In this document: positions 34,589 to 47,128 of the stretch, piece by piece
Layout: each line of letters starts with the position of its first letter
How positions within the stretch are numbered: position 1 is the first letter of the stretch
NCBI GenBank assembly: GCA_017354895.1
Contig: CP071498.1
Span: 1,302,001 to 1,366,000, forward strand
DNA from: Podospora comata
Taxonomy: Eukaryota; Ascomycota; Sordariomycetes; Sordariales; Podosporaceae
Direction of reading: 5' to 3'
Length of the DNA: 64,000 bases
Position numbers and translations under genes: made by a program
Notes under the pieces: model-generated
Database searches by the model: none
What the model saw: the letters and a program-made list of their open reading frames with translations, nothing else
Told to the model about the DNA's origin: nothing

Positions 34589-36970
34589 GCGAGCTCCTGC
34601 TGGCTTGGGTAAAGATCGTCAGTTGCCTAGCGGTTTCGCACGCTGGACCTAATGGCTGCATCGCAAGCTTCGAAATCGGAGTCTTGAAAATGGCGGTATG
34701 AACTGTGAGAGCAAGGGCATCATGACCATTCAAAAGGCAGTCGTTCTCGCAGTCACACCGATTCTGCAGTTTCTTACTGTGACCTCTCAGGTTCTGTCAG
34801 TTTTTTCTCGTCGAGCTTTTCGTTGGAATTTGACGACTGTCCAGATACGATCAGCAGGATGCCGTGACCCCTGGCCGATATTCCCCGCACAATCTGACGT
34901 ACATACAACATGGCAACCTGCAAGGAGCTCCGAGGAGGGCAAAAAAAAAACGTGGAATTTTTCTCGTTTCTTTTTAGAAAACGGAGATCCAATGGCTGGG
35001 TGCACGATGTGATTGTGCCAGCAGCGAACGCCACCGTCTATCGACAAGCCAACAACTTGTACCGAGATGATGGACCATGGAGCGATGGGGCCAACAAGAC
35101 ACCCCACGGAGTTGCTGATAACATTTCCTCTCACGTGGTGGTTCGGAGTGGAGGTTGAGCAACCGATCAACCGAGAGCCTCCACTGAGGGCTGTATCAGA
35201 TCATGAGGGATTGCAGCGATGGCCCTGCCGTTGAAGCTCCCCTCTCCCTTCACTATCTCGGAGCGTCCGAAATTTCCTCTTTTGCCAGTTATTCCACTCT
35301 CAAATTCGAAACTGACTATTACGTCACCTCAACTGCTTATCGCTGTTGACAGGTCGAGGTTCGGAGAGTTTGACAGCGGGGACCTGAATTGAGGCTGCGA
35401 AACAGTCGTTCGGCTTGGCTGTTGTATCTGTGAACAAAGAAACAGAAAGCTTCACCATTAACCCTAGACTTCTTCTTTCACACAAAATGTCATAATTATG
35501 CGGCTTATTGCGTCGGCATTCTCTCATCGTCCTAGATAGATATATATATACCTTAAGGTACCGTCTTAGCGAGGATACAACCCCAGAGTGGGTCGCAAGA
35601 GTTGGACATGCGAAACACAGTCGCCGTTCACTTTTCCATCGTCCACTAAGGACCTAAAGGAATAAGCCCTACCAGCGAGCCTGGCCGTTTCTCTCGCAAG
35701 TTATGCCGGAAAAGACGAGGTAATCGCCGAAACTACACGGAGCCCACGTGTGCTGCATCATCGCGGGAGAGCTTCGTCAATGTTTTTGAAACCTGCCACG
35801 GCGGAGCGAAGCTTTTGGAACAGAGCCCCTAGAAGCCCACATTCATGCGTTGCAAAAACCTTACGAGAGATACGACTGGTCAGAGAAAAAAAATGTGATA
35901 TACGCAGTAAGAACAACAGTCAGGAAGCGTAGAGGCGTGGGGTTTGGAACCAGCCCGCAGATCAGTCATGGCTTTTCTGTCTTCCAATAATAGCTGTTTC
36001 CAAAACTGGCGATCATATTCTGGCGTTGCACAATGGTGGGAGAATGAACAAACGCACGGTCAGCAGAGAAACGGGCGACGACGTGCAACGAAGCACCTCA
36101 CGGAGAGTCAATGGTGTTCAGATGGGTTTTCCCGTTGTTGGGATGAAACTGGCGGTAGGTAGTGGGGTGGCTGGCTGGTGGTGGCCTAAAAGAGGAGGCG
36201 GTGGATGGATTACGAGAAGGTTTGTCCATCTGCCAATTGTTGCGCTCTCGCTGGTGTCTGCTGAAGATTGTGACCCTCAATCGGATGGGGCCCTTCTCCC
36301 ACTGTCTGGTTCCACCCAGTGAGGGGTGCTTCTTGTTCCAAACGGGCTAGGCTGTGTCTGATACCCCTGCAAAAGAGGAACCCTGTAAGCCATGTGCCTT
36401 GTTCGGCATAGCATTCGCTCCACCACATGGCTCCTGTGCTTCCCGCACCCTGCCCGTTCACTCGCTGCTCCCCCTCGGCGCTCCGTCACCGCGGTCACCG
36501 CTCACAGTTTTTTTCAAGCCACCGCCTTGCGAGGGGGAGGGGGGGAAAACCAGAAGGGAAACCGCCACATGAAGGTCGGCGGTAGCACTGCAAGTGGCGG
36601 TCGTCATTCAACGAGAAAAAAAAAGAATGGGAGCGATTGGAAGGGCCGAGTTCCACGCGACTGCAGCTCGCTTGGGGGGAGGAGCGGGTACACCTTCATG
36701 CTGCAACGCCGTTGATGATATTCCTGGGCCTCCTCCACAAAGCGGTAAGAAGGGCTGCGGTGTCTGACCTGGGGGAGGGGAGGGCTACGTCCAAGTTTTA
36801 TATCTTGATATTGCAGTTGGTTGGTTGATGGCAGTTTCCGACCTAACCCAGCGCTACGTCCGGGGCGGGTGAGATACTGAAACACGGCCATGCGCTGGGA
36901 TTTGAGCTGTAATATCAGCCACTTTTACCTGGCAAGCAAGCACCAAGTGAAAGGGGGCACCGTGTTCACG

Positions 36971-36992
36971 GCGTCCGGCGTCCGGCGTCCGG
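36971..36992. repeat. CGTCCGG tandem repeat
   Basis: Three perfect overlapping copies of GCGTCCG, about 350 bp before the flbA start codon, within its presumed leader or promoter. Confidence 0.75.
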
Positions 36993-37338
36993 AAAACAAA
37001 CAAAGAAAGGACAGCCCAAGTTTCGCTAAACGGCAAGCGGCAGAGGCGGGCAGGAAGAGAGAGGGAGAAGAAGGAGAAGGTGAGGTGAGGGTACCTTGGC
37101 CAGTCGCTTGGCTTGGCTCTTGGGTACCTGTACATGACTTGGCGAGAGGTATTCCTCACTGCACCCACCTGGCCATGGGCCAAGAGTCCATAGCCCACCC
37201 CATGCACCCACGCTATTTTGTCTTGACCCCTCGAGCCCTCTTTTTATTTGAACCAGCCAGTCCCGCCGCGGCACGCACACCCTTCCCATAGAATATTCCA
37301 CCGATTGCTTGCAATGTGTACGTAGCTGCTGCTAGTAG

Positions 37339-39546
37339 ATGGCCGCGACGTCCAACAATAAAACATCGACCACATCGCCCACGGATACTAATCTTCAATC
37401 GCCCATCCTCCCGAGCGACAAACCCTCGCCTGTCGGTCCCGGTCTGTTGGCTACCCAAGTTCCAGCACCACAAGCCGCCGTGTCCACCTCCATTCCCGCT
37501 TACACTCCCACCACCACCACCTCCACCTCCGCCTTCACCTCCGCGCCATCACCGTCGCCATCGTCCACCATCGCCCACCGCCCACACCACTCCAGCAGCC
37601 CCTCCACCATCTCGTTGCGCGCGGCCGGTTTTCTGGGCTTCTTTGACAGAACGCTCTCGGGCAAATCCGAGCCCAGAGTCCGTTCGCGCCAATCGCTCAG
37701 CCGTCTTTCGACTGGCCCCGAGGCTCTCGCCACTCTTGCTGCCGTCAGTGGCATCCAGTCTGGCCAGTCGAGCCCCGAGAGACCTCCTCGCAGCATCCGA
37801 TCGGCGTCGCAGTCGACCAGGAACCCCCCCTCTCAGCCATACAGCGAAACCGACCCAAGCAGGCCCGAACCGACTCTTGTCGGTCGATTGGACAACAAAA
37901 TGCACCAAACATCGTCGAGGTTACTCCGCATGACGGATGATGATAGGCCGTTTACTAAAGTCAGTCTTTCTTGTTTGCAATCGCATTGTGCAGAGGTGGG
38001 CTCGGTCCTAACTAGCAAGTGTAGGACTTCAAGGATTTGTTTGCGACACTAATTGTCAGCCTTCTGCCACTGTCGGCCCATCGCGTACGACTGACCAAGA
38101 TTGAGCACACCTTTTTGTCTGAAGATGCCATTAACAATCTCGGATCGCTCAAATTCTCCCAATCCAACCGCATGCCTGATCCCAAGGACCCCTCCAGGAT
38201 TGTGACAACCACCACCACAACGACGTTCTCCATGGCTAAGGACATGGCCCGTTCGATTTGCCAGAGGTTTCTGGAGGCGCGGTTTATCGAGTCGGCGGAC
38301 GGGAGGTATCAGCAAGTATACACAATGAAGGGCTCGGTATGGCAGCTCACGCCCAAGGGCATCTCTATTTTGGACCGCTTCTGCTCAAGGAACGGCATTC
38401 AGCAAAAGCAGGTGGCCGAGCTCGTCGGTGCCTCGCTCCCACAGCTGGTATCTCTGGAGCGCGATGGGCAAACCGACAAGCTCCTCACAGACCGGGGAAC
38501 TATCGAGGTTATCTTCAGAAGATTCATTGGTGCTAACGGCCCCAATGTGAAGAGCAGCGTCAGCTCCGCCGACTCAGACTCGTTGAGCGACTACAAGGAT
38601 GGCCTTACTGGGGTCAAGATGGCCGCGGAACGCAAGGTCGGAGGAAAGACGTTCAAGGATACCTTTACCGGAAAGTCAGCAACGGATTGGTTGATGGACT
38701 GCTCGACCACGGTCGACCGCCGGGAAACTATTGAGATCGCTTCTCTGTTTGTGGAATACGACCTTATGGAGGCTGTCCAGCAAGATCGCTCTCACATGTC
38801 CCAGTATCCCGCTCACAACCTTTTTCAACCAACAAAGCATGCCATTTATCAGGTTACGGCCAAGGGTAGGGATCTCGTGAACGGGGCTCTGGCCAGGGGG
38901 CGGCCATCAGAAAGCGACGGCCATAACACTAGAAGTGGTATCGCCAAGGATTCGAACACGCAACGTCTAGATAAGATTCTCAACGACCCCGCGCTGCGGT
39001 TGCTGTTCCGCGAGAACCTCCGTGAGACGCACTGCGAGGAGAACCTGTCCTTCTATATCGACGTGGACGAGTTTGTGCGCCAGTGTAGGACGGCCATCAA
39101 GTCGGTGCAAAGGACCCCTGCCAATGTGTCATCTCTGGACGGGATCAAGGAGATTATGGCCCAGGCTTATGGCATCTATAACGCATTCCTGGCTCCCGGT
39201 TCTCCCTGCGAGCTCAACATTGACCACCAGCTGCGTAACAATCTCGCCACCCGCATGACCAAGGCAGTCGGGCAGGATGTTGCCATGATTGATACGCTCC
39301 ACGAGGTCACCGCTCTGTTCGAGGATGCTCAAAACGCCGTCTTCAAGCTGATGGCTAGTGTACGTTTTTATTCTCCCGCACATCATGGTACTCTGCTAAC
39401 AAAATCTCCAGGATTCCGTCCCCAAGTTTTTGCGCAGCCCAAAGTACGAGCAGACATTGAAGAACTACAACTTTGACACGATCGGAGCCACCCACGGCCA
39501 GCCCCGTGTACCAGAACGGAGTCAAAGCAGGTCGAATCGCAAGTGA
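37339..39546 (+). CDS. flbA: FlbA/RGS-1 regulator of G-protein signalling
   Basis: A GTPase-activating protein that turns off heterotrimeric G-alpha signalling; in Aspergillus FlbA is needed for conidiation, in Neurospora RGS-1. Product 696 aa (FlbA 719). Exons are 37339-37959, 38025-39359 and 39412-39546, all phase 0; intron 1 uses GTCAGT. The first 195 residues are Ser/Pro/Thr-rich and disordered. A fungal DEP domain covers about residues 208-330 (DLFATLIVSLLPLSAHRVRL, VWQLTPKGISILDRF). A second DEP follows at about 400-490 (TFTGKSATDWLMDC, HAIYQVTAKGRDL). The RGS domain spans about 510-670 (LDKILNDPALRLLFRENL, EENLSFYIDVDEF, VPKFLRSPKYEQTL), crossing into exon 3. The long upstream gene-free stretch fits a developmentally regulated gene. 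The symbol is by homology and architecture. Confidence 0.95.
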
Positions 39547-40854
39547 CAGCCCAAAAGACTCTTGTCGTTGAGGCTTTTGCGGCCCCCACGTTTTTGGCAG
39601 GATATGCAGTGAACAGGATATGTATCCTTCACGCAAATTCAGAACAAACTCACTGGCAGTATGCATTTGATGTATAGCCAGATAATACGAACACGCTACA
39701 AGAAATATTCTATCGTCGAGTTCTATTTCGGTGGGGGGGTGTACCAATCATGACTTGTCCGAGCTCATTGTTTGTGTTGACGAATAGAATATTTTATTTT
39801 TTTGCGTCGTCTCATCTTTTTCCTGTCCGTTTGTATCACTAATATAGTCATCGCGTTATGATGTTCCCTTCTTTTTCTTCTTTGTTTGGGGAGGTTCTCT
39901 ATGGGGATGTGTTGATCACGAAATGATGGGAAGGAAGGAAGGGGAAATCATGGCGTTTTCGTTTTTCGTTTTGTTGGGAGGGGAGGGAGGGGGGGGGGGA
40001 TGGATGGATGGATGGACAGGTTGGTAGCATAGATTTTGGGGGAGGGAAAGGGGGGTTGAGGAAGCTGGTTGTATTGGCATTTACATATTATACCTTTTTC
40101 TTTTACTTACCACTACACACGTACACAACGTTTTTTTTTTTTGTGGCGGGGAGGGGGGTTCATCATTGCGAAGTTAAGGGGGGGTAAAGGGGGGAGGAAA
40201 TGTAAATTGAAAATGGTGCGTGGGGGGGATATGCGGATGAAACATGGAGGCATTGTGTAGGACATGACTGGGAGGAAGAAGATACTCAGAGAATGGGGGA
40301 TAAGAAATGAAAACAAAGTATTAAGCTTGTTGCTGGGTTTTTTATTTGTTTTGGTGACATGAGAAGAGGAAGTAAACAAACCTGATGTGAAAAGGGGGCG
40401 TAGGGAGGTAGGAATGCAATTTTCGCTTGGCGAGGCGTGAAGATGCTGTTTCATGTTGGAATGTATCCCCCCCGCATTTCACTGAAGAATTCCCAGCGTG
40501 CCGGTTAGGGTTGGTTATTGGTTTGGTTTGGTGGATTGAACTGTTTATTGGCTGTGGATGGAATTGATGCACGGGTTTGAGGTGGTGTGATCCGGGGTGC
40601 TGGGACAGATGTATGGTGGTTGCCATGCCATGGGCGTTATAATCTAGGGATGGACGACCGGCAAGATAAAAAGATGGGATGGGCGCGCAGTTATCGGAGG
40701 GGTTGGTTTTTTGTTTTGTTACTTACTGTCGTTCACGCTCATTATATCCCACGGCTTGAGACACACTACTTGCAAACACATCAAGACCAACATCTTTCAG
40801 GCAAGATACATTATCTACACTCACCACCACAACCACGTTATCATTATCGTCAAG
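39547..40854. other. Intergenic
   Basis: 3' region of flbA and promoter of the small wall-protein gene. G-rich low-complexity stretches lie at 39975-40060, including a GGAT tetranucleotide run (39999-40016), and at 40140-40230. No gene seen. Confidence 0.5.
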
Positions 40855-41215
40855 ATGCAGCTCCTCGCCCCTGTTCTCTTCGTCACGGCCACCTTGGCCG
40901 CCGCCAGCACAGAGCAACAGCCCTTCCGCAGACAGGTCGGCTCCAACTCGACGCTTGTTGTCATGCAAGCGGCTGAGACTGGTGTATGTTTTCGCCTTCA
41001 TTTCCCTCCTCTTACTCCACTGACACTGACATATCATCCTCCAGGCCTTCCGCACAGGCACCCCCCGCCCAACAGACGGCCTCGGCGCCGGCCGCTTCGC
41101 AGGTGCCAGCGGATCTGGCTTCGAGGTCTCGGGCGCGCCCAGCTCAACATTCACCGCAATTGGAGGGTTGCTGGGCGTGGTTGGTGCTGTGGTAGGCGGT
41201 GTTATGCTGCTCTAA
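40855..41215 (+). CDS. Small GPI-anchored-like secreted protein, 99 aa
   Basis: A two-exon gene (40855-40983, 41045-41215; GT-AG, phase 0). The N-terminus is a classical signal peptide (MQLLAPVLFVTATLAAASTE), probably cut after the Ala-Ala-Ser stretch. A possible Kex2 site (RRQ) follows. The mature part is short, Gly/Ser/Thr-rich, with one Asn-X-Ser/Thr site (NST). The C-terminus is hydrophobic (LLGVVGAVVGGVMLL) after a small-residue stretch (SGAPSS), the layout of a GPI attachment signal. Such proteins sit in the plasma membrane or cell wall. No enzymatic domain is present. Confidence 0.85.
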
Positions 41216-42557
41216 ACCTACCCGATCAGCACATGTCACCACAACCTCCTATTTGGTACCGCTACTTGCCCTCCCTCTCACAAAAAGTAGCTCGCCTCTC
41301 CCTCCCCGTGACCCCTGACACATGACCATCATCACCATCCCCGCACATGGCCCATCCCAAATCTCATCTCCCCGTCGCCACGTGTCCCCGAGCACTCTCG
41401 GGCTTCCATTCTCCAAAACAATCAAAGTGAGCGAACACAAACGGACTTTGATCCGTTTCGTTCCCCCTTCTCTATCTCACGCGGGCGGGGGACGGAACGG
41501 AAACGGGGCTCGGTACTTCGGCTTTAGCTCGTCATGGATTGATTGTGTGTGGCCTATTGTTTTGTCTGTTGTTCATTCTGTTCTTTGTTGTACGGGTCCC
41601 AAATCCCCGGATTTGGTCGCCGGTGAGGGAAGGGAGCGGGAACTTGCCGTTGATTATTGTGTGACTCTTCGGGTATCTCCCTCCGAGGCTTGGTTTTTTA
41701 GAGAAGGGGTTGTTTTATTTTTTTTATATTTTTTTTTTATTTTTTTTTAGGTTTGCTGTGGCTTCTGTTAGGGAGGAAAACAATCGGTGTCTGTCTGGGA
41801 TTGGAGTTTGGGGCTTTCTTGGGGCACACATATTACTCTTGCTTTTTTTTCTTGGGAGGGAGGAGATTCATGTACTCTATTCGTTGTTCATGTAAGGAAG
41901 ATCCACAGGCTGGTTATGTGTTAAGAATTTGAGATTGGGTTGGAAAGAGCGTGTTCAAGGGGAGTGTTGTTACCAGTTCCGAGATGAGGGGCTATAGCCT
42001 CGCTGGCGCGTATCGACCATTGCTGGGTTCAAGCATAGGATGCCTTTCCGGAGACCCTCCCAAACCGGGGTCCATTCCTGACCATATCTTTGTCCCCTTC
42101 CACACCTTCCCCTCTTTACAGCCTTACCCTTATCACCATCACTATCACATGGCTCAGCCTCATCTCTCTCGTCACAATAGGTAGATGCAAAAGACAGAAA
42201 GATTCGCAATAGGGGTATCTACAACCAAAAATCTACATCAAACAGCAAACTCACAAACTTCCCAGTACATCCACCCCGTATCCTCCGTCCCCGTTCCAAC
42301 CCCAATTCCGGTCCCGAAAAAACAGGCGTGGCTTGGCGGCCGGGAACTTCCCTACTATCTACAGACCCAAGTACCTCTACCCCCCCAACCCAAACAAAGA
42401 AAGGCTTATCACCACCAACTCGCAGTCACTACACCCGCCCAGATCCAGCCCCAAGTTCTCATAACCCCGCGATAAGAACAATGAAATGATGCGATCCCTC
42501 AGCCTACCTCCATACCAAAAGTCCCTTAACCAGCAACCCACCACCTACCACAGGAAG
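41216..42557. other. Intergenic between convergent genes
   Basis: Contains the 3' regions of the GPI-type gene (+) and the DUF7053-type gene (-). T-rich tract at 41697-41750. No gene seen. Confidence 0.5.
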
Positions 42558-43912
42558 CTAAAGCACCTCCGGAACAAAAGGCCCCCTCAATGTAGCGCTG
42601 CTCTGACTCCCCCTCTTCTCCTTATTCGCAATCTGCGAAGGGAGCAACTCGCCATAGGGGTTCATCTCGGGGTACTCCTGAACAACATCTGACCCAGCCC
42701 GACTCCTTGGCCCAGGGGTAGCACCATCAACAGACTTGACGCTCCCCTCCGAGCAAGCCCTCTGATGCCTCCCCCCCAGCGCCTGCCAGAGCGCATCCTG
42801 GGGTATCTCCTTCTTGTTCACGTCCGGTGTGCTATGCTGCGGCACCCTCAAGGGGTCAGGGACGAGGGTTCTATCCACTGGTTGGGTCGAGTGTTCGTTT
42901 CTCAGGGGGTGTCGCTGAAATCGTTGATCCCAGTAGTCTTGTCGTGACTCTTCGAAATAGGGTGTCTCTGGATAAGGAACGGTAGGCGTCGGACCGGAGA
43001 ATTGGATCTGCACTGTTGGCTGCGGCGGTGGGGGGTTACAAGTTTGAATGGTAGCTGGCTGGAAACTATGATACCCCATCGGAGGAGGGCTCTTAACCGA
43101 CTGCGGCGGACTAGTCAAATTGCTCAGAGTAGGCGACCAGAGCGGGCTCGTCTGCGCGCTGTAACAGGACGGAGATGACTGCGCGCTGTGCGTGGAGGAT
43201 GACGCCGAACTGGGGCGGCTGTTTGGGGCGGAGGTGCTCATGTTTTGGCTGAAGCTCGGGGTGCGGATTGTGTTGTCGGTCGTGGAGATCCGATCTGCAT
43301 TGCTTGGGGTACGGATTTGACTCGCGGGCTTGTTGCTGGCAATTTCGGCCTTAATCTTCAGCCTGTCAACGAGCGCGGCGTGGGATTTCTTGAGTGTCTT
43401 TTTCACAAAACCTGCCATGAAGACGTTGCACTTCATGTTGACGTCCTCGCGGATGTAGAGACCGATAGGGGGGAGGTTGAGGCCGAGTTCGGATGGTTGG
43501 GGGATTTCGCCTGGGAGGCTGCCGCCTACGGACCATTTATCGCGGATGGCTGGGGGGCCTGAGGTTAGTGATGGGTGTGATGTGGTGGAAAGAAAACAGA
43601 CATACTCAGCCCTGCTGGCGCATAGCAGTGCGTCTGCACCCCGTCGGGCAGATCATGGAACGCGCATGTGTAAGTGACATCCCCCGTTACAAGCCCGCCA
43701 GGTAAATACGAGATCTTATCTGTGAGAGAAAACCACTGGCAGTTGAGCTCATCTGGGCTTGCGTGAGGTGGGGGAGGAATAGGATGTCGCTCCTTGACCA
43801 GCGGGTTCAAATCGATCATCTCCTCATGGTCGTGGAGGAAGTTGACGACCACCTCGCGAGTGATGTTCGGCGGCAGCGGCGTAACCGTTGTAAACACTGT
43901 GCGTTTCGACAT
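42558..43912 (-). CDS. DUF7053-type fungal protein
   Basis: An uncharacterised fungal protein of 432 aa. Minus-strand exons are 43912-43606 and 43549-42558, with a 56-bp GT-AG intron. The acceptor at 43550-43551 is the one that keeps the frame; an earlier AG does not. The N-terminal 165 residues form a compact domain with VFTTVTPLPPNITREVVVNF, HDHEEMIDLNPLVKERHPI, LTDKISYLPGGLVTGDVTYT and a cysteine-containing CNVFMAGFVKKTLKKSH end. It resembles the START-like domain family DUF7053. The rest is Ser/Pro-rich and disordered, with short motifs (SPSCYSAQTSP, PYFEES). Function unknown; the domain suggests lipid or hydrophobic ligand binding, which is inference. Confidence 0.82.
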
Positions 43913-44570
43913 CCTGGAGCCGTGGGTGGTGGATCTTTTGCGGAAAACAAACAACTCTATTTTTTCTGGTCAACAAAAGATATTTAGGTAGGGTAAGTAT
44001 ATAGGTAAGGTAAATGACGGGAGAGCGGCGGGGTGGTGAGTGTGTCCAGGGGCACCACCAACAGAAGTGTCAAACGAAACGTCATGGCGGCTGTGTTCAG
44101 GTAGACAGAAAGTCCCTTCCAATCGGCTGTGGCGTTGCCGAACTTGGCCCTTTGTTGCTTTCTTTGTTTCTGACTTGCCTGCTGCTGGCTGGGCTGCTGC
44201 TGCTGCTGCGCTCCAACCTGAAAACGTGGTCAGCCAACCACCTCGGAAATAGCGACCCTCCTTCTGCAGGCCCAGTGCCACCGTTACACCAACAGGGGTT
44301 CAGATGTGTGTGCTGCTGCTGAGTGGCGCAACCCCAGACTCGCCCGCCAAAGCTTATCTCAGCCGTTCCAACGAACCGCTGTTCGGTCCCAGATCCTCGG
44401 ATCATCAACACCCGGCTGTTGGCCACATGGACCCTCGGGAGCCAACATGTCATAGTGTGCGACTTCCCGCAAGACATACTGTATTGGTGCAAATATATAT
44501 ATTCACCATCCCTCTAATCGGCCGACAAGCGCCATCATTACAAATCATATAAGTCGTAGGCTGAGCATCC
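43913..44570. other. Intergenic
   Basis: Upstream of the DUF7053-type gene and downstream of ORC4. A short CTG repeat lies at 44203-44216. No gene seen. Confidence 0.5.
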
Positions 44571-47128
44571 TCAGATCTCCTTGCACCAGCGCGCCAAAAC
44601 CGCATTGAGTTTTACCGCCGCCGGAATCTCCTCGAGTGCGACATCCAGCTTCCACATCTTGGAGTCCAGCCCGCTCAGACCAGCTGTTCCTCTCCCTCCC
44701 GAAGCCGCCGGCACAAGGAGACCGAGCGCAACTAGCCGCTCCCAGGCCATTCCTGCGATACCACGACCCCACACTCTTGTTCCGCCTCCAAGAACGAGAA
44801 GTCCCGAGCTTGCCGTCTGAGCTCGCTGCTTACTCATGAGCGACGAATACTCGTCGTAAGCCATCGCGAAGTTTACCGTATCCGTATGTGCTACAATGTC
44901 CAGGCGCGCCGCTGCGATCAAGAGTGAGAGGTCTAGATCTGATAGTGATTCCAGCATGTGCAGTTTCGAGTCCGGTGGGTCCAAAGAAACAGCGATGCTG
45001 GGTGCTGGTATCCGCGGGAAGGGAGATGTTGGTGTTAAACCCGCCAAAGGCATGACACACGTCGTCAAGAAAGCAGAGGTCGACTTTGTGGTAGCAAAAT
45101 ATGACTCGAGGTGGTCTTTAAATCTCTGATCTTTGCTGTAGAGACGCTGCATTCGCCTGTTAGTACATGCGACTACATCCGCGAAGCTCATGGGAACTTA
45201 CCTCGATCCGTTCGTTCCACCACTTCCAGAACTCTTCATGCCCCTCCAGGGACTCATCAACACCCTCAGCTTCCATATCCTCCTCATCAATACTAAGTCC
45301 TTGCCTGCATACATCCCAGAATGCGGGAAGACTCTTTGGCAATGGCAGATAGACATATCTGTGGCTGAATCGACTCTTGACTCTCTTCTCCAGACTCTCT
45401 ACCACGTCGATCCTCGTCGTCAGACCAACAACCGCAATAGGCGCTTTCCGAGCCTGTGCAATATCAAACAGATTGTACAGAAGCGTTTGTCTGGCATGTG
45501 TGGCGAACAGATCGAACTCGTCTATCACAAATACAATTGACTTGGATGTGACGCCTTCGTGGGATTCGGCGATCTCGGAGGGATGCGACAACAAAGCTAG
45601 CAGAGAAGCCATCGTGTCTGCGTAGTTGCTCGTCTGTATTGAATCAGCATTTCCTCGTGTTGTTTCGTATAAGGCAGTCCAAACCTACCTTGTTAACAAG
45701 ATCATCCTCCACAGCCATCTCCTTGCCCAACTGCCGCCAGATTTCCCTCAACGCCAGCTTATCATCAGTATGAATGAACCCATTCAGCCTTACGACGTGA
45801 AACTCCTCCTTATGTTGCTTAGACACATCAGAGATAACCGACTCTATCAGCGTCGTCTTGCCACACCCCCGCGCACCAATGACCAACATTGAGTTACCCT
45901 CACCAGCAACAATCGTCTGCTCCACCAGCTGAAACGTCTTCTCATACGCTTCGTTCTGCCCAAAAAGCTTGATCCGTCGCCTCCCAGAGCACCGATCAAG
46001 CAATACCCTTTGTGCCACACGCAAATGGTGTTCAAAATTGGGGATATCGGGTAGATCCTCAGCAACCTGCGCAACCGTCGCGGCTTTCATGTCTTGGAAT
46101 GAAGCCCCCCTAACCTTTGCTGTATCGTCCACGCTCAGCATCTTTGCCGCTTTCTTCTCTGCACAGTCCTTGCAGAACCAGTCTCCCTTGGGAATCCTCG
46201 CAACGCCATAACACTTCTGATGAACAGCCATGTCGCAACTGTCACAAAACAGAATTTGGTTTCCACGTTTTGAGTCGGGTTTCGAGCAAACGGTGCAGAC
46301 CTCATCATCTTCCTCCTCCTCGCTCTCTTCCTCCTCCGCCTCGTTTTCGTCCTCGGACCCAACTTCGCCATCAAGTCCCAGCCCATGCTTTTCCCCTGTC
46401 TTCTTCGTCGGAGTACCCTCCTCATCTTCCTCACTTTCCTCCTCATCATCACTCTTTTCCTTCGCAGCTAAAACAACATTCTTCTTTCCCCTCTTCCCAT
46501 CCACTCCCTTTTCCTTTCTCGGCGTAAGTATCCCCTTTGGAACCGCGTGCATCCCACCACCCCGTAAGCTCGTCGCCGCTTTCCCTGAGAGCTTCTTTGT
46601 CGTAGTGACATCGTCCTCCTCCTGCTCCGCGACAGGTTCCGCCGCGACTGGCTTGTTAGGTGGCCGACCTCGTTTTTTCTTCTCCGCTGGCGGTTCTTCC
46701 ACATTCTCTTTATCATTTCGAGGAGCAGAAGTGACGGATTTTACCGTTGCCTTGCGCTTTGTGGCAGGAACAGTGGTGGTGGTGACTTCAGCAGAACTCA
46801 ACTCATCCTCATCCGAAGCTGGAAAGTCGTAAATGTTACTCTTTCTCTTGACCGATGGTTGCCGTGTTTTTTTGGTGGCGGTGAGAGGTTTGGGCTGGGG
46901 TTCTTCCGAGTCGGGAGCCTCATCGGAGTTGTTTGCTGCCGCAGGAGCAGGTGCAGGTGCCACGCGACGCCCACGGGTTTTTGCGCCGTTTGTTGCTGTT
47001 GTTGTTGATTCCTTCGATACTCGTACTCTTTTCGCGGCTGTTGTTGATGATAGTTCTGGCTCATCTTCGTTTTGGGAGCGTGCTCTCTTCTTGCCTGCTG
47101 CGGCGGTAGTGGTGCCGCGGGGTGCCAT
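44571..47128 (-). CDS. ORC4: Orc4, origin recognition complex subunit with PHD finger
   Basis: Nuclear replication-origin binding subunit, 815 aa, about 250-300 longer at its N-terminus than yeast or human Orc4. Minus-strand exons are 47128-45689, 45633-45202 and 45146-44571; introns are GT-AG, phase 0. For the last intron the AG at 45147-45148 is needed; the upstream AG (45157-45158) gives a stop. Residues 1-275 are disordered and basic/acidic, with an AT-hook-like KKRGRPPNKP (about 151-160). A PHD finger follows: C278, C281, C295, C298, H303, C306, C319, C322. The AAA+ domain has Walker A GARGCGKT (418-425) and Walker B FVIDEFD (D518, E519), then TTRIDVVESLEKRVKSRF (sensor and arginine region). 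The Orc4 C-terminal winged-helix region ends the protein. The fused PHD suggests reading of histone H3 tails at origins, an inference. Confidence 0.95.

Larger units (their letters stand above)
30177..37338. other. 7.2-kb gene-poor region upstream of flbA
   Basis: No convincing gene on either strand; open frames are short and lack domains or splice support. It holds several simple repeats: an ACC run (31103-31129), a C run (31684-31709), a TG run (32481-32503), a T run (34570-34588) and three tandem CGTCCGG units (36971-36992). Base composition is close to that of the genes and not AT-rich. The final part probably is the promoter and a long leader of flbA. Small spliced genes or non-coding RNAs cannot be excluded. 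Confidence 0.45.
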
